Origin: Actinobacillus sp.
Lineage (GTDB): Bacteria; Pseudomonadota; Gammaproteobacteria; Enterobacterales; Pasteurellaceae
Reading direction: 5' to 3'
Length of the DNA stretch: 64,000 bases
NCBI GenBank assembly: GCA_020026075.1
Contig: JAHHQZ010000001.1
Location: forward strand, 62,001 to 126,000
Every line of letters starts with the position of its first letter. Positions within the stretch are counted from its first letter, which is position 1. This document shows positions 27,567 through 37,939 of this stretch, one piece after another. The notes beneath the pieces are model-generated. The model did no database searches, was not told the origin of the DNA, and saw nothing but the letters and a program-made list of their open reading frames with translations. A program made the translations under genes and the position numbers.

Positions 27567-28553
27567 TTAATTTTCTGTTATTACGACTAACCGCTCAGGG
27601 TGCAGAATACCATTTTCTAAACGGGCGACGCCTAAAAATTGCTGGGTCGTTTCGTTGAATAATCGGCATTGACCTTGAACATCATAGGCGGAAATTTTTG
27701 CACGAATATTTAACCGTTGTCCGTGCTGGATTGCGCTACTTTCTTGCACTGTTAAGTTGATGGCAGGCAAGCGAGCAACAGGGGCATCGCAAGGCAAGAG
27801 TAATGCGTCAAGGACTTGATAGTCTTGGGCTTGCGGTGTGGTTTCTTTGCCTTGTTCCGTTTTTTCTTGCCATAGCCCAAGGGCTATGGCGAGCTTTTCC
27901 AGCTCATCGAGGCTGAGCATTTTTTCCGCTGGGAAATCTGCCACAGCGGTACGGCGTAGGGCGGTTACGTGTGCACCACAGCCGAGCAATTCGCCTAAGT
28001 CGTCTACCAGCGTGCGAATATAAGTGCCTTTGGAGCAATGCACGTCAAGGGTTAAGTAAGGGGCTTGGTAGCTCACAAGAGTTAGCTCAAAAATCGTGAT
28101 TGGGCGTGTGGGGCGTGGCACGTCAATCCCTTTGCGTGCATATTCATACAGCGGTTTGCCTTGATATTTCAAAGCGGAAAACATTGTGGGCGTTTGTAAA
28201 ATGTCGCCACGAAAATTTTCTAAGGCTTGTTGAATTTGGGCGAGATCGCAAGTCACCTTATGGCGGCTGATGACTTCACCTGTAGCGTCTGAGCTGTCGG
28301 TGCGTTCGCCAAGCTTGGCGATGACACGGTATTTTTTGTCTGCGTCTAATAAAAACTGTGAAAATTTGGTCGCCTCGCCTAAGCAAACAGGCAACATTCC
28401 TGTGGCGAGCGGATCCAAAGCGCCAGTATGTCCTGCTTTTTGTGCATTAAAAAGGCGTTTTACTCGTTGCATAATGCCGTTGGAACTTAGCCCTTCGGCT
28501 TTATCTAGCAAGAAAACGCCATTGATCGCACGCCCTTTTTTGCGTCGTGCCAT
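27567..28553 (-). CDS. truB: tRNA pseudouridine-55 synthase
   Basis: The 328-residue enzyme isomerises U55 in the T loop of tRNAs. The catalytic Asp47 lies in [14 protein letters not shown]; the [19 protein letters not shown] and [12 protein letters not shown] motifs are intact, and a C-terminal PUA-like domain follows. The length is slightly above E. coli TruB (314). It is the last gene of the rimP-nusA-infB-rbfA-truB operon. Confidence 0.96.
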   Translation of the reverse strand: MARRKKGRAINGVFLLDKAEGLSSNGIMQRVKRLFNAQKAGHTGALDPLATGMLPVCLGEATKFSQFLLDADKKYRVIAKLGERTDSSDATGEVISRHKVTCDLAQIQQALENFRGDILQTPTMFSALKYQGKPLYEYARKGIDVPRPTRPITIFELTLVSYQAPYLTLDVHCSKGTYIRTLVDDLGELLGCGAHVTALRRTAVADFPAEKMLSLDELEKLAIALGLWQEKTEQGKETTPQAQDYQVLDALLLPCDAPVARLPAINLTVQESSAIQHGQRLNIRAKISAYDVQGQCRLFNETTQQFLGVARLENGILHPERLVVITEN

Positions 28554-28589
28554 TTTATTTTTCCTTTTTAAAAATACGTTTTTATGCCT

Positions 28590-28627
28590 TTAAAAGGTCT
28601 TTAAATTTTCGTAAAAATTCCAGCCTA
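28590..28627. repeat. Imperfect GGYYGGAATWTT pair between rbfA and truB
   Basis: Only the reverse arm AAAATTCCAGCC (from 28614) is good; the left arm has decayed to AAAGGTCTTTAAATTTT. It lies within the operon. Confidence 0.6.
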
Positions 28628-28648
28628 CGCTGTGGCTGTTGTACGCCG

Positions 28649-29029
28649 TTACTCTTGTTCTTTGCGCTGTTCGTCTTTGCGTACTGCTTGGGTTACAAGG
28701 TTTGACATTCGCATTCCTTCCATTAAGGAATTGTCGTACACGAAACGTAAGGCTGGCACGATGCGAAGGCGCATTGCTTTGCCAAGTAAGGTGCGAATGT
28801 AAGGGGCGGCTTTTTCGAGGCCTTTCATTCCTTGTGCGATGTGTTCTGGATCGTTGTCGAATAAGAAGGTCACGAAAATTTTCGCATAGGCGAGATCCCG
28901 TGATACTTCAACGTCAGAAACGGTTACCATTCCGATGCGTGGATCTTTTACTTCTTGCTGTAAGATCACCGCCACTTCTTTTTGGATTTCTTGTGCCACT
29001 CGGTCGGCACGTTTAAATTCTCTTGCCAT
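28649..29029 (-). CDS. rbfA: Ribosome-binding factor A
   Basis: The 126-residue KH-like cold-shock protein assists late 30S maturation and binds near helix 1 of 16S rRNA. The sequence opens [19 protein letters not shown] and contains [28 protein letters not shown], both typical. It lies between infB and truB in the standard order. Confidence 0.95.
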   Translation of the reverse strand: MAREFKRADRVAQEIQKEVAVILQQEVKDPRIGMVTVSDVEVSRDLAYAKIFVTFLFDNDPEHIAQGMKGLEKAAPYIRTLLGKAMRLRIVPALRFVYDNSLMEGMRMSNLVTQAVRKDEQRKEQE

Positions 29030-29061
29030 TTTTTATCCTTTGGGCGTTGCCCTTAAGTAAA

Positions 29062-29110
29062 AGGTCAGGCCGGAATTTTGCAAAATTTTTTGATTTATTC
29101 CAGCCTGACG
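29062..29110. repeat. Inverted GGYYGGAATWTT pair between infB and rbfA
   Basis: Outer stem GTCAGGC/GCCTGAC around GGAATTTT and TTATTCC; AT-rich loop. It lies just after the infB stop, inside the operon, so it may set the ratio of infB to rbfA-truB. Confidence 0.85.
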
Positions 29111-29121
29111 CAAAGGGTTAA

Positions 29122-31614
29122 TTAGATAGAGCGTTGAACTTCAACGACTTCGTAAACTTCGATTTGGTCGCCGACTTTTACGTCATTGTAGTTTTTAACG
29201 CCAATACCGCATTCCATACCGCTGCGCACTTCGTTTACGTCATCTTTGAAACGGCGGAGAGATTCCAGTTCGCCTTCAAAAATTACCACGTTGTCACGCA
29301 AGACACGGATTGGGTTGTTGCGTTTCACCACGCCCTCAGTCACCATACAGCCTGCGATTGCGCCGAATTTCGGATGACGGAATACGTCACGCACTTCGGC
29401 AAGACCGATGATTTCTTGTTTAAATTCAGGGGCAAGCATACCGCTCATCGCTGCTTTGATTTCGTTTAACAATTCATAAATGATTGAATAATAACGTAAA
29501 TCGATGTTTTCGTTTTCAATGGTACGGCGTGCGGTTGCGTCAGCACGTACGTTGAAGCCGAGAATAATCGCATTGGATGCAGCGGCTAGGGTTGCGTCTG
29601 TTTCGGTAATTCCGCCCACGCCAGAACCAACGACTTTCACTTTCACTTCGTCAGTGGAAAGCTCTTGTAAAGCTTGGCAAATAGCCTCTACGGAACCTTG
29701 AACGTCCGCTTTAACGATAACGTTAAGCTCTGCTACATCGCCTTCTGCCATATTGCTGAACATATTTTCAAGTTTCGCTTTTTGTTGGCGAGCGAGCTTC
29801 ACTTCACGGAATTTACCTTGACGATACAACGCCACTTCACGGGCTTTTTTCTCATCACGCACCACAGTTGCCTCATCACCAGCCGCTGGAACGCCTGATA
29901 AACCTAGCACTTCCACTGGAATTGATGGGCCGGCCTCGTTGACGGATTTGCCGTTTTCATCACGCATTGCACGAACTTTACCGTATTCAAAGCCACAAAG
30001 TACAATGTCGCCTTTGTGTAATGTGCCTGACTGTACCAAAATGGTTGCCACTGGACCACGACCTTTATCAAGGTAGGATTCGATGACCACACCGCTTGCC
30101 ATTCCGTCTTTCACGGCTGTTAATTCAAGCACTTCTGATTGTAATAAGATGGCATCTAGTAGATCGTCAACGCCCATACCTGCTTTGGCAGATACTGGCA
30201 CGAATTGCACGTCGCCGCCGAATTTTTCGCTGATAACATCGTATTGTAGTAATTCTTGCTCAACACGATCAGGGTTTGCCTCTGGTTTGTCGATTTTGTT
30301 GACGGCAACCACAAGTGGCACTTCCGCTGCACGGGCGTGTTGAATGGCCTCAATGGTTTGTGGCATTACGCCGTCATCAGCCGCCACCACAAGCACAACG
30401 ATGTCCGTTGATTTTGCACCACGTGCACGCATTGAGGTGAACGCAGCATGTCCTGGTGTGTCAAGGAAAGTGATCATTTTGCCGTTGGTTTCAACGTGGT
30501 ACGCACCAATGTGCTGGGTAATACCACCAGCCTCACCTGCTGCCACTTTCGCTTTACGAATGTAGTCGAGCAAAGAAGTTTTACCGTGATCCACGTGTCC
30601 CATAATGGTAACCACTGGCGCACGATTCACTTTTTCAGCCTCAGTATCACGATCCCCTAAGATGGCTTCTTCAAGCTCATTTTCTTTGCGAAGGATAACT
30701 TTATGCCCCATTTCTTCTGCCACGAGCTGTGCAGTTTCTTGATCTAGCACTTGGTTGATGGTCACCATTTCGCCCATTTTCATCATTGTTTTGATGATTT
30801 CAGTGGCTTTTATCGCCATTTTGTCTGCAAGCTCTTTAACGGTGATGGTTTCACCAATCACAACATCACGGCTTACTGGTGCGGCTGGTTTGGTAAAGCC
30901 TTGTTGTAAAGTGCTGTTACCACGTTTGCCTGGTCGCCCCTTGCCTTTTGGCTGTTGTTGGCGGCGGTTGGCTTGACGTTCATTTTTGTTTTCACGATCT
31001 TTTTTCGCTTTGGTCACTTTGTTTTTGCCACGACCACGATTTTCATTGCGACGTGTTTCTTCATCTTCCGCATCTTGTGCATAGCGAGAGGTTAAGTGAG
31101 AGTCAGTAAAGTCTTCCGCTGTGTATTCCACGTGATCGTGATCTGCAAATTGCTGGGCTAATTCAGCCGATTTACGAGCAGCTTCTTCCGCTTTTTGCTG
31201 TGCTAAGGCCTCTGCTTTTTGGCGTAATGCGGCCTCTTCTGCACGGCGTTTGGCTTTTTCACTATCTTGCTTGCTAGCTTTGGCAGGTTTAGCGTTTTTT
31301 TCTTTTTCCACTTTTTCTGCTTTGGCTTTTGCTTCAGCGGCTTTTTTTTCTGCTAAAGCTTTTTCAGCCGCTGCTTTCTCTGCTTTTGCTTTGGCCTCTT
31401 GTTCTGCTTTTTTAGCGGCTTCAACGGCGGCTTTTTTCGCTTCTTCCGCTGCACGTTTAGCAACATCTGTTTGTACACTACGTTTTTTACGCACTTCTAC
31501 ATTCACTTCTTTGGTTTTACCCGTTGCAGTGGTTGTCGTTGCTTTACTTTGTGTACGGCGTGTTAAGGTTAATTTTTTGGCAGGTTTGTCCGCACTAGTT
31601 ATATTGTCTGTCAT
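29122..31614 (-). CDS. infB: Translation initiation factor IF-2
   Basis: The 830-residue GTPase brings initiator tRNA to the 30S subunit. It has a long charged N-terminal region, rich in Ala/Lys/Glu (about 50-155) and then Arg/Lys/Gln/Asn (about 190-235), and a G domain with GHVDHGKTS (339-347) and the DTPGHAAF and NKID motifs. Domains II-IV follow. The length is between Hin-like and E. coli forms. It lies 11 bp after nusA. Initiator tRNA is encoded at the head of the same cluster. Confidence 0.98.
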   Translation of the reverse strand: MTDNITSADKPAKKLTLTRRTQSKATTTTATGKTKEVNVEVRKKRSVQTDVAKRAAEEAKKAAVEAAKKAEQEAKAKAEKAAAEKALAEKKAAEAKAKAEKVEKEKNAKPAKASKQDSEKAKRRAEEAALRQKAEALAQQKAEEAARKSAELAQQFADHDHVEYTAEDFTDSHLTSRYAQDAEDEETRRNENRGRGKNKVTKAKKDRENKNERQANRRQQQPKGKGRPGKRGNSTLQQGFTKPAAPVSRDVVIGETITVKELADKMAIKATEIIKTMMKMGEMVTINQVLDQETAQLVAEEMGHKVILRKENELEEAILGDRDTEAEKVNRAPVVTIMGHVDHGKTSLLDYIRKAKVAAGEAGGITQHIGAYHVETNGKMITFLDTPGHAAFTSMRARGAKSTDIVVLVVAADDGVMPQTIEAIQHARAAEVPLVVAVNKIDKPEANPDRVEQELLQYDVISEKFGGDVQFVPVSAKAGMGVDDLLDAILLQSEVLELTAVKDGMASGVVIESYLDKGRGPVATILVQSGTLHKGDIVLCGFEYGKVRAMRDENGKSVNEAGPSIPVEVLGLSGVPAAGDEATVVRDEKKAREVALYRQGKFREVKLARQQKAKLENMFSNMAEGDVAELNVIVKADVQGSVEAICQALQELSTDEVKVKVVGSGVGGITETDATLAAASNAIILGFNVRADATARRTIENENIDLRYYSIIYELLNEIKAAMSGMLAPEFKQEIIGLAEVRDVFRHPKFGAIAGCMVTEGVVKRNNPIRVLRDNVVIFEGELESLRRFKDDVNEVRSGMECGIGVKNYNDVKVGDQIEVYEVVEVQRSI

Positions 31615-31625
31615 TCTAAATCCTC

Positions 31626-33110
31626 TTATTCGTTAAACCAGCAGATATTACGGGCAGCCATAATTAAATCAGCGGCTAACTCAGGGCTAAGGGACTCAAT
31701 ATCCGCTAATTCGTCAATCCCTTGTTCAGCAAGATCTTCTAAGGTTTTAATTTGTTTTTCCACCAATTTTAAAGCGATATGGCGATCCATTCCTTCTAAA
31801 TTGAGCAGAGCATCTTCAATTTCGGCATCTTTTAATGCTGCTTCTTCTGCTAAGGCTTTTTTCGTTAGTGCATCTTTGGCTCGTTCTTGCAATTCTAAAG
31901 CTAAATCTTCGTCTTCAAGATTTTCAATAGCCGTTAACTCATTTAAAGCGATGTATGCTAATTCTTCTAGACTTTCAAAGCCTTCATTAACCAATAATTG
32001 AGCGAAGTCCTCATCAATTTCAAGGCTATCCATAAATAATTGAATGAGTTTGTTATCTTCTGCTTGATGTTTGGTGTTTAATTCTGTTTGAGTCATTACA
32101 TTTAATGCCCAGCCTGTTAGCTGTGTGGCTAAACGTACGTTTTGACCGTTGCGACCAATGGCTTTTGGTAAGTTTTCATCAGTTACCGCAACATCCATAC
32201 TGTGGTTGTCTTCGTCCACCACGATAGCGGCAACTTCCGCTGGTGCCATTGCATTAATCACAAACTGGGCTGGGTTATCGTCCCAAATCACGATGTCTAC
32301 TCGCTCGCCGCCAAGTTCGTTTGTTACTGCTTGCACACGAGAACCACGCATACCTACGCACGCACCCACTGGGTCGATACGTTTATCGTTAGATTTCACG
32401 GCGATTTTGGCACGAGAACCTGGATCACGAGAGGCCCCTTTGATTTCGATCATTTCTTCGCCGATTTCAGGCACTTCTAAACGGAATAACTCGATGAGCA
32501 TTTCAGGTTTAGCACGGGTCATAAAGAGCTGTGCGCCTTTGCTTTCAGGGCTAACTTTGTAAAGTACGCCACGAATGCGATCGCCTGGACGGAAGTTTTC
32601 ACGAGGTAACAAATCTTCACGCAAAATTACGGCGTCCGCTTTATCGCCTAAGTCTACGATAATGCTGTCACGGTTCACTTTTTTCACGATCCCTGTGATG
32701 ATTTCACCTTCGCGATCGATAAATTGTTCCACGATTTTCGCACGTTCTGCCTCACGAATTTTCGTGCTGATGACTTGGCGTGCGGTTTGCATTGCGATAC
32801 GGTCAAAAGCAATAGATTCAATTTGATCTTCCACATAATCGCCAAGCTGAATATTTTCATCTTCTAGCTGAGCTGCTTCTAAGGTAATTTCTTTGGTTGG
32901 GTGGGTTACCTGTGGCACAACAACCCAACGGCGAAAAGTGTCGAACTCACCCGTTTTAGGGTCGATTACCACACGTACATCAATTTCTTGCTCGTATTTT
33001 TTCTTGGTAGAAAGTGCAATCGCACTTTCCAGTGCTTCAAAAATTTTCTCACGTGGGAGAAGTTTTTCGTTGGATACCGCCTCTGCGGCTAATAAAATTT
33101 CTTTACTCAT
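31626..33110 (-). CDS. nusA: Transcription elongation/termination factor NusA
   Basis: The 494-residue protein has an N-terminal RNA-polymerase-binding domain (about 1-125) and an S1 domain (about 135-200). Two KH domains (about 200-345, with [22 protein letters not shown]) and two C-terminal acidic repeats (about 360-494) follow. It modulates pausing, termination and antitermination. The start is the ATG at 33110 behind AGGA, 2 bp after the rimP stop; the TTG two codons upstream is unlikely. The length equals E. coli NusA (495). Confidence 0.97.
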   Translation of the reverse strand: MSKEILLAAEAVSNEKLLPREKIFEALESAIALSTKKKYEQEIDVRVVIDPKTGEFDTFRRWVVVPQVTHPTKEITLEAAQLEDENIQLGDYVEDQIESIAFDRIAMQTARQVISTKIREAERAKIVEQFIDREGEIITGIVKKVNRDSIIVDLGDKADAVILREDLLPRENFRPGDRIRGVLYKVSPESKGAQLFMTRAKPEMLIELFRLEVPEIGEEMIEIKGASRDPGSRAKIAVKSNDKRIDPVGACVGMRGSRVQAVTNELGGERVDIVIWDDNPAQFVINAMAPAEVAAIVVDEDNHSMDVAVTDENLPKAIGRNGQNVRLATQLTGWALNVMTQTELNTKHQAEDNKLIQLFMDSLEIDEDFAQLLVNEGFESLEELAYIALNELTAIENLEDEDLALELQERAKDALTKKALAEEAALKDAEIEDALLNLEGMDRHIALKLVEKQIKTLEDLAEQGIDELADIESLSPELAADLIMAARNICWFNE

Positions 33111-33112
33111 TT

Positions 33113-33580
33113 TCAAATCCTATTCTTAAATTGAGGAACCACGTGGGCTTTTTGAATGTTGCCAAAAACAAACTGCTCTGGCTTGCCTTCTACATCAAGG
33201 GTAATCATATCGTTGTCAACGCTAATGAGTTTGCCTTGCCATTTACGGCGATTTGCCATTGGAATACGCAAATGAATTGCCACAATCGCATCCACGTACT
33301 GGGAAAATTGCGCCAACGTAAATAAAGGACGATCAAGACCTGGTGATGACACTTCAAGGTTGTAGCGATCGGCAATAGGATCTTCAACGTCTAAAATCGC
33401 ACTCACCTGACGGCTTACATCGGCGCAATCATCAACGGTTACACCATTTTCTTTATCAATAAAAATACGCACCGTTAAGGCACGTCCCATTTGCTGGGTT
33501 TCAATACCCCACAGCTCGCAGCCTAAGTCTTCAACCACTGGTTGAAGTAGGTCTTTTAATTTCTGTTCTAAGCTTGCCAT
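33113..33580 (-). CDS. rimP: Ribosome maturation factor RimP
   Basis: The 155-residue protein is needed for early 30S assembly. The motif [23 protein letters not shown], the segment [14 protein letters not shown] and SSPGLDRPL are typical. The start at 33580 is preceded by GGAG; the frame could extend ten codons more, but without support. It is the first protein gene of the operon, downstream of initiator tRNA and two hairpins. Confidence 0.95.
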   Translation of the reverse strand: MASLEQKLKDLLQPVVEDLGCELWGIETQQMGRALTVRIFIDKENGVTVDDCADVSRQVSAILDVEDPIADRYNLEVSSPGLDRPLFTLAQFSQYVDAIVAIHLRIPMANRRKWQGKLISVDNDMITLDVEGKPEQFVFGNIQKAHVVPQFKNRI

Positions 33581-33608
33581 AAATTCTCCATATTTAAATT
33601 TTAGGCAC

Positions 33609-33628
33609 AAAAAAAGGGCGATTCGCCC
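33609..33628 (-). terminator. Leader terminator before rimP
   Basis: Stem GGGCG/CGCCC with a tight AAT loop, followed on the minus strand by seven T. It lies about 30 nt before the rimP start codon, so read-through must be needed if the operon is transcribed from the tRNA promoter. Confidence 0.75.
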
Positions 33629-33675
33629 AGCTTGTTCGATTTGCTCAAAAATTCACAAATCTTGAATTTCTCGTA

Positions 33676-33700
33676 CAAAAAAACCCCAATCTTGGGGTTC
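33676..33700 (-). terminator. Terminator downstream of initiator tRNA
   Basis: AACCCCAA-GA-TTGGGGTT stem followed by a T run on the minus strand, 40 bp after the tRNA 3' end. Confidence 0.85.
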
Positions 33701-33739
33701 TTAACTACTGAACTTATTGTCTTAGCGTTTCGCTAAAAT

Positions 33740-33816
<77 letters not shown>

Positions 33817-33888
33817 TCCGAAAACATGGAGCGGATTATACGTATAAATTTTCCCTTGGCAAGCACTTTTTATGATTTTTTCTAATTT

Positions 33889-34026
33889 TTAAAAACTAAG
33901 CCCCGAACTAAGCCCCAATCCTAGGTTCATTTGACTGCCATTTCCTGCAACGCCAAAACTACCGCCATAGGCACAGCCACCAAGTAATAACATAATAAAA
34001 ATCAAGACCATCATTTTTTGTTTCAT
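33889..34026 (-). CDS. Small lipoprotein, 45 residues
   Basis: ATG at 34026, stop TAA at 33889. A short basic start and hydrophobic stretch lead to the lipobox LLGGC (Cys18). The mature part is only 28 residues, rich in glycine, serine and leucine, with two GLS-type repeats at the end. An AGGA ribosome site lies inside the end of the upstream kinase-like gene, whose stop is 3 bp away, so translation is likely coupled. I do not recognise the family; the role is unknown. Confidence 0.65.
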   Translation of the reverse strand: MKQKMMVLIFIMLLLGGCAYGGSFGVAGNGSQMNLGLGLSSGLSF

Positions 34027-34029
34027 CGG

Positions 34030-34833
34030 TTAATCCTCATTTTTGGGCGATTTATTCCGGCGTTGCGCAATAAAGCGTGCCTGACAATACGGAGTAAGTT
34101 GTTCAAATAAAACATAAATTGCTTTTAAATCCGTGCGAGCAACAAGCTTAAACAGGCTAAGCACGCCGTACAGTGGGCGATAACGGTTTATCCAGTCCAG
34201 CATTCCGTTCCACACCGCAGGATCCGCTTTGCTTTGGAAATCGGCAATGGCTTTTTGAATTTGTTCAATGCTCAACGGCTCGGAGCGGGCGATACTGTGA
34301 ATATAAATCAAGCTATCACGCACTTTCTTCCAGCATAAATTATCACCACTTTGTGCATTTTCAAAATCTACAAACTGCACGAGAACCTTCGCCGTTTCAT
34401 CATTTGTGCTTAATTGACACACCATATCACGCAAAGCGGGGCGACCGTGAATGAGATTTTTAGAATGCAAATTCACTAAAGCATCCGTTGTCGCACGCAA
34501 AATATTATCCGCAAAAGCCTCACCTTGCTGGTTATCCTCAATCCACTGGCTAGCACTAATGCCGCCATCAAGTAGCACCATAAAATCATCGCCACTAGCA
34601 ACTAGCTCCACCACTGGCGCATTTTTTTCGGTCAACGCTTGCAAATGGGCAAGCTCTTTTTGGAAGGCTTTTTTGCTAAAAGGTTTTAATAAACGCTCAA
34701 CGCCTTGCGGTTTTTCTTGTTGTTTGATCCAATATTTTTGCTGCTCAAACTCAAATGACCACACACGTTTGTCTTTGTGTTTGGCTCGCTCATCGGTAAT
34801 GCGGGCAAGTAATTCTGGGGTGGCTGTCGCCAT
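34030..34833 (-). CDS. Kinase-fold protein (Kdo/WaaP-like), unassigned
   Basis: The 267-residue protein resembles small bacterial kinases of the lipopolysaccharide-kinase type. A catalytic-loop-like LHSKNLIHGRPALRDMV and a metal-binding-like VQFVDFENAQ occur in order, the second about 30 residues later. The canonical HGDxxxxN loop is altered, so activity is uncertain. The C-terminal third is hydrophobic and aromatic. I placed the start at 34833 (site AAAGGACG); the frame runs 22 codons further upstream without support. Its stop is coupled to the small lipoprotein gene, hinting at an envelope role. Confidence 0.65.
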   Translation of the reverse strand: MATATPELLARITDERAKHKDKRVWSFEFEQQKYWIKQQEKPQGVERLLKPFSKKAFQKELAHLQALTEKNAPVVELVASGDDFMVLLDGGISASQWIEDNQQGEAFADNILRATTDALVNLHSKNLIHGRPALRDMVCQLSTNDETAKVLVQFVDFENAQSGDNLCWKKVRDSLIYIHSIARSEPLSIEQIQKAIADFQSKADPAVWNGMLDWINRYRPLYGVLSLFKLVARTDLKAIYVLFEQLTPYCQARFIAQRRNKSPKNED

Positions 34834-34961
34834 AATATCGTCCTTTGAATAGAATTTACGCCGACTGGAATATTTAAGAAAATTATTCCTTTTGGGCAAA
34901 AAGCTCGTATTATAGCCGCTTTTTTATCAACGGTCATTGTACTGACCATAAAGGAATTTTT

Positions 34962-35537
34962 ATGCGAATAATTTCAACCACTCTGCGCCTTGTGGTGTTA
35001 CTTAGCTTGCTTGCCGTTAGCACCGCTGCAAACGCTTTTTCATTTACCGTACCCTACAGCCTAAATAATCAAGAAATTGACCAATTTCTAAGCCAAAAAG
35101 TCAAAGTGGAGCAGTCTTTTGGTTTTCCTGGCATTTTGACCTTAAACTACAAATTGTCCGATTTACACGTCAACGTGGGCGAAAAGCCAAACATCGTGCA
35201 AATGGGCGCAAATTTGGCAGGCATAATGAATGTGGCAGGTGAAGATTTCCAAATGCAAATTCATTTAGTGTTTGACGCAACGCCATTTTACGATGCCCAA
35301 ACGGGTTCTATCTATTTGAAAAACTTCAATATCGTTCAATCCGACATCGCCCCAAAACGCTATATGGATAAACTGTCGTCCGTTATGCCGTTTTTAAATA
35401 AAAATCTCGCTAAAGTGCTGGAAAATGTGCCGATTTATACCCTAAATGACAACAACACCACGCAACATTGGATTAAAAAATTCGCCAAAGGCATCGTTGT
35501 TGAAAAAGGGAAACTGAGTTTTGATGTAGGCTTTTAA
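34962..35537 (+). CDS. DUF1439 (YceB-like) exported protein
   Basis: The 191-residue protein has a signal peptide (about 1-25, cleavage near ANA-FSF) and a domain with PYSLNNQEIDQFLSQKV at the start, as in YceB-type DUF1439 proteins. E. coli YceB is a lipoprotein, but here no cysteine lies at the cleavage site, so it would be soluble periplasmic. The function of the family is unknown. The ribosome site AAAGGAA is good. It is divergent from the kinase-like gene. Confidence 0.75.
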   Translation: MRIISTTLRLVVLLSLLAVSTAANAFSFTVPYSLNNQEIDQFLSQKVKVEQSFGFPGILTLNYKLSDLHVNVGEKPNIVQMGANLAGIMNVAGEDFQMQIHLVFDATPFYDAQTGSIYLKNFNIVQSDIAPKRYMDKLSSVMPFLNKNLAKVLENVPIYTLNDNNTTQHWIKKFAKGIVVEKGKLSFDVGF

Positions 35538-35567
35538 CCCCGCCACTCCACAGCCCACCTAAGAAAC

Positions 35568-35613
35568 TAGGTCGGAATTTTTACCAAAATTTTGATGAAA
35601 ATTCCGGCCTAGC
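35568..35613. repeat. Inverted GGYYGGAATWTT pair after the DUF1439 gene
   Basis: Forward arm GGTCGGAATTTT (from 35571) and reverse arm AAAATTCCGGCC (from 35600), flanked by TAG and CTAG. It is the likely end of the upstream transcript. Confidence 0.88.
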
Positions 35614-35762
35614 ATTACCCAAACAAAATGATAGGCTTATACATAAATAACCAGGCTATCGTGCAATAATCCATTGCGTGGTATTTTGTGGCTACAAGGT
35701 ATCTTACTAGGAAGCTGAATTAGGGCTTTTTTAGGTGGCTAAAAAGGCGTAAAATACGACCA

Positions 35763-35796
35763 CTGCCATACATTGTGGGTATGGCAGTTTTCTTTT
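35763..35796 (+). terminator. thrS leader terminator 1
   Basis: A 9-bp stem CTGCCATAC/GTATGGCAG with a 7-nt loop, then TTTTCTTTT. It begins about 8 bp after a -10-like TAAAAT (35750-35755). Confidence 0.8.
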
Positions 35797-35799
35797 ATG

Positions 35800-35828
35800 A
35801 CAAGGCTGCTGCCTTGTTTTTCTTTTTT
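35800..35828 (+). terminator. thrS leader terminator 2
   Basis: A 7-bp stem ACAAGGC/GCCTTGT with a TGCT loop and a long T-rich run, 50 bp before the thrS start. Two intrinsic terminators in tandem within the leader suggest transcription attenuation. Upstream, 35640-35700 holds a weak hairpin (GCAAT/ATTGC) and nothing else I recognise. Confidence 0.8.
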
Positions 35829-35878
35829 ATTGAACAAGTAACCTGTCGTGTGGGTTACCACTGTATAAGGATCAAACA

Positions 35879-37810
35879 ATGCCAATCATTACTTTACCTG
35901 ACGGTTCAACTCGTCAATTTGATAAACCTGTTTCTGTAATGGAAGTTGCGGAGAGTATCGGCGCTGGGCTTGCCAAAGCCACTATTGCAGGCCGTGTAAA
36001 TGGCGTACGCCGTGATGCCTGCGATCTTATTGAAGATGACGCAACCCTCGAAATTATCACCGTCAAAGACGAAGACGGCTTAGAAATTATTCGCCATTCT
36101 TGCGCCCACTTGCTCGGTCACGCCATTAAACAACTGTATCCAAACGCTAAAATGGCCATCGGCCCAACCATTGAAAATGGTTTCTACTATGACGTGGACT
36201 TGGATCACTCCCTAAGCCAAGAAGATTTAGAAAAAATTGAAAAACGAATGCTCGAACTTGCGAAAACCAACTATGACGTAGTGAAAAAAGTTGGCACGTG
36301 GCAAGACGCTTTCGATGCCTTTGTTGTGCGTGAAGAGCCGTACAAACAAGAAATTTTAGACGAAAATATTGAACGCAGTGCAACGCCAGCCCTTTATCAT
36401 CATCAAGAATATGTGGATATGTGTCGTGGGCCGCACGTGCCAAATATGCGTTTTTGCCATAACTTTAAATTGATGAAAGTGGCAGGCGCATACTGGCGTG
36501 GTAACAGCGACAACAAAATGTTGCAACGCATTTACGGCACAGCATGGGCGGATAAAAAACAATTAAAAGCCTATTTGCAACGCTTAGAAGAAGCAGCGAA
36601 ACGTGATCACCGTAAAATCGGCAAAGCCCTTGACCTTTACCATATGCAAGAAGAAGCACCGGGTATGGTGTTCTGGCACAATGACGGCTGGACGATTTTC
36701 CGTGAATTGGAAACTTTCGTTCGTACCAAATTAAAAGAATACGATTACCAAGAAGTGAAAGGTCCATTTATGATGGATCGTGTGCTATGGGAAAAAACTG
36801 GACACTGGCAAAACTATGGCGATTTAATGTTCACCACGCAATCAGAAAACCGTGAATATTGCATTAAGCCAATGAACTGCCCTGGCCACGTGCAAATTTT
36901 CAACCAAGGCTTAAAATCCTACCGTGACTTACCATTGCGTATGGCAGAATTTGGTTCTTGTCACCGTAATGAGCCATCAGGTTCATTGCACGGCTTAATG
37001 CGTGTGCGTGGTTTCACCCAAGATGACGCACATATTTTCTGTACAGAAGATCAAATTGAAAGCGAAGTAACTAGCTGTATCCGTATGGTTTACGACATCT
37101 ACAAAACCTTCGGTTTCAAAGACATTGAAGTAAAACTTTCCACACGCCCAGAAAACCGTATCGGTAGCGATGAAATGTGGGATCGTGCAGAAGAAGACTT
37201 AGCCAAAGCCTTAACTGCCAACGGTTTAACCTATGAAGTGCAAATCGGCGAAGGCGCATTCTACGGCCCTAAAATTGAATTTGCCTTGCGTGACTGCTTA
37301 GATCGTGAATGGCAATGCGGTACCATTCAGCTCGACTTCGCCCTACCAGGCCGCCTAAACGCAACCTATGTAGCGGAAGATAATGAACGCAAAACACCAG
37401 TAATGATTCACCGTGCGATTTTAGGTTCCATCGAGCGTTTCATCGGTATCATCACCGAAGAATACGCAGGGTTCTTCCCGCCGTGGCTCGCTCCAACGCA
37501 AGCGGTTGTAATGAACATCACAGACAGCCAAGCGAACTACGTGCAAGATGTGGTCAAGACCTTATCGGACGCTGGTTTGCGTGTGAAAGCCGATCTCCGC
37601 AACGAAAAAGTCGGTTTCAAAATCCGTGAACACACCCTACGCCGTGTACCGTATATGCTCGTTGTCGGCGACAAAGAACTCGCCGAAGGCAAAGTGGCAG
37701 TACGCACCCGCAAAGGACAAGATCTAGGCACAATGACCGTAGAAGAATTTAAAGATTTACTGAAAAATCAAGTCAATAACCGTGATTTAAAATTGATCGG
37801 CGAAGAGTAG
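35879..37810 (+). CDS. thrS: Threonyl-tRNA synthetase
   Basis: The 643-residue class II synthetase charges tRNA-Thr. It has a TGS domain (1-61, [15 protein letters not shown]), an editing domain (about 62-240, with the zinc-like [10 protein letters not shown]), a catalytic core (about 242-535, with [10 protein letters not shown] and [17 protein letters not shown]) and an anticodon-binding domain (about 536-643). The length equals E. coli ThrS (642). It stands alone behind a leader with two terminators and before a strong terminator. infC does not follow, unlike in E. coli. Confidence 0.98.
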   Translation: MPIITLPDGSTRQFDKPVSVMEVAESIGAGLAKATIAGRVNGVRRDACDLIEDDATLEIITVKDEDGLEIIRHSCAHLLGHAIKQLYPNAKMAIGPTIENGFYYDVDLDHSLSQEDLEKIEKRMLELAKTNYDVVKKVGTWQDAFDAFVVREEPYKQEILDENIERSATPALYHHQEYVDMCRGPHVPNMRFCHNFKLMKVAGAYWRGNSDNKMLQRIYGTAWADKKQLKAYLQRLEEAAKRDHRKIGKALDLYHMQEEAPGMVFWHNDGWTIFRELETFVRTKLKEYDYQEVKGPFMMDRVLWEKTGHWQNYGDLMFTTQSENREYCIKPMNCPGHVQIFNQGLKSYRDLPLRMAEFGSCHRNEPSGSLHGLMRVRGFTQDDAHIFCTEDQIESEVTSCIRMVYDIYKTFGFKDIEVKLSTRPENRIGSDEMWDRAEEDLAKALTANGLTYEVQIGEGAFYGPKIEFALRDCLDREWQCGTIQLDFALPGRLNATYVAEDNERKTPVMIHRAILGSIERFIGIITEEYAGFFPPWLAPTQAVVMNITDSQANYVQDVVKTLSDAGLRVKADLRNEKVGFKIREHTLRRVPYMLVVGDKELAEGKVAVRTRKGQDLGTMTVEEFKDLLKNQVNNRDLKLIGEE

Positions 37811-37828
37811 ATTTTTCGATCGTGTTTA

Positions 37829-37859
37829 AAATCTAGGCCTCAGTGCCTAGATTTTTTTT
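37829..37859 (+). terminator. Terminator of thrS
   Basis: A 10-bp stem AAATCTAGGC/GCCTAGATTT with a 6-nt loop and a T run. Confidence 0.95.
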
Positions 37860-37867
37860 ATGAAAAA

Positions 37868-37922
37868 ACCAAGGCTGGAATTTTTCCGAAAAAAATGGAA
37901 ATATTCCAGCCTTAGTTTTTTT
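37868..37922. repeat. Inverted GGYYGGAATWTT pair between thrS and msrC
   Basis: Forward arm GGCTGGAATTTT (from 37873), reverse arm AATATTCCAGCC (from 37900), then a T run. It sits right after the thrS terminator, so termination alone does not explain it. Confidence 0.88.
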
Positions 37923-37939
37923 GAACAATGGAGTAAAAA

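Noticed and set aside
28639..29016. 125-codon open frame opposite rbfA
   Set aside because: Cys/Arg/Leu-rich shadow of a well-supported gene.
31250..31636. 128-codon open frame opposite infB
   Set aside because: It mirrors the Ala/Lys/Glu-rich coding of the IF-2 N-terminus and gives a low-complexity Ala/Ser/Phe protein; clearly a shadow.
35640..35878. T-box or threonine leader peptide before thrS
   Set aside because: I find no T-box sequence (not expected in this group) and no short frame with threonine codons.
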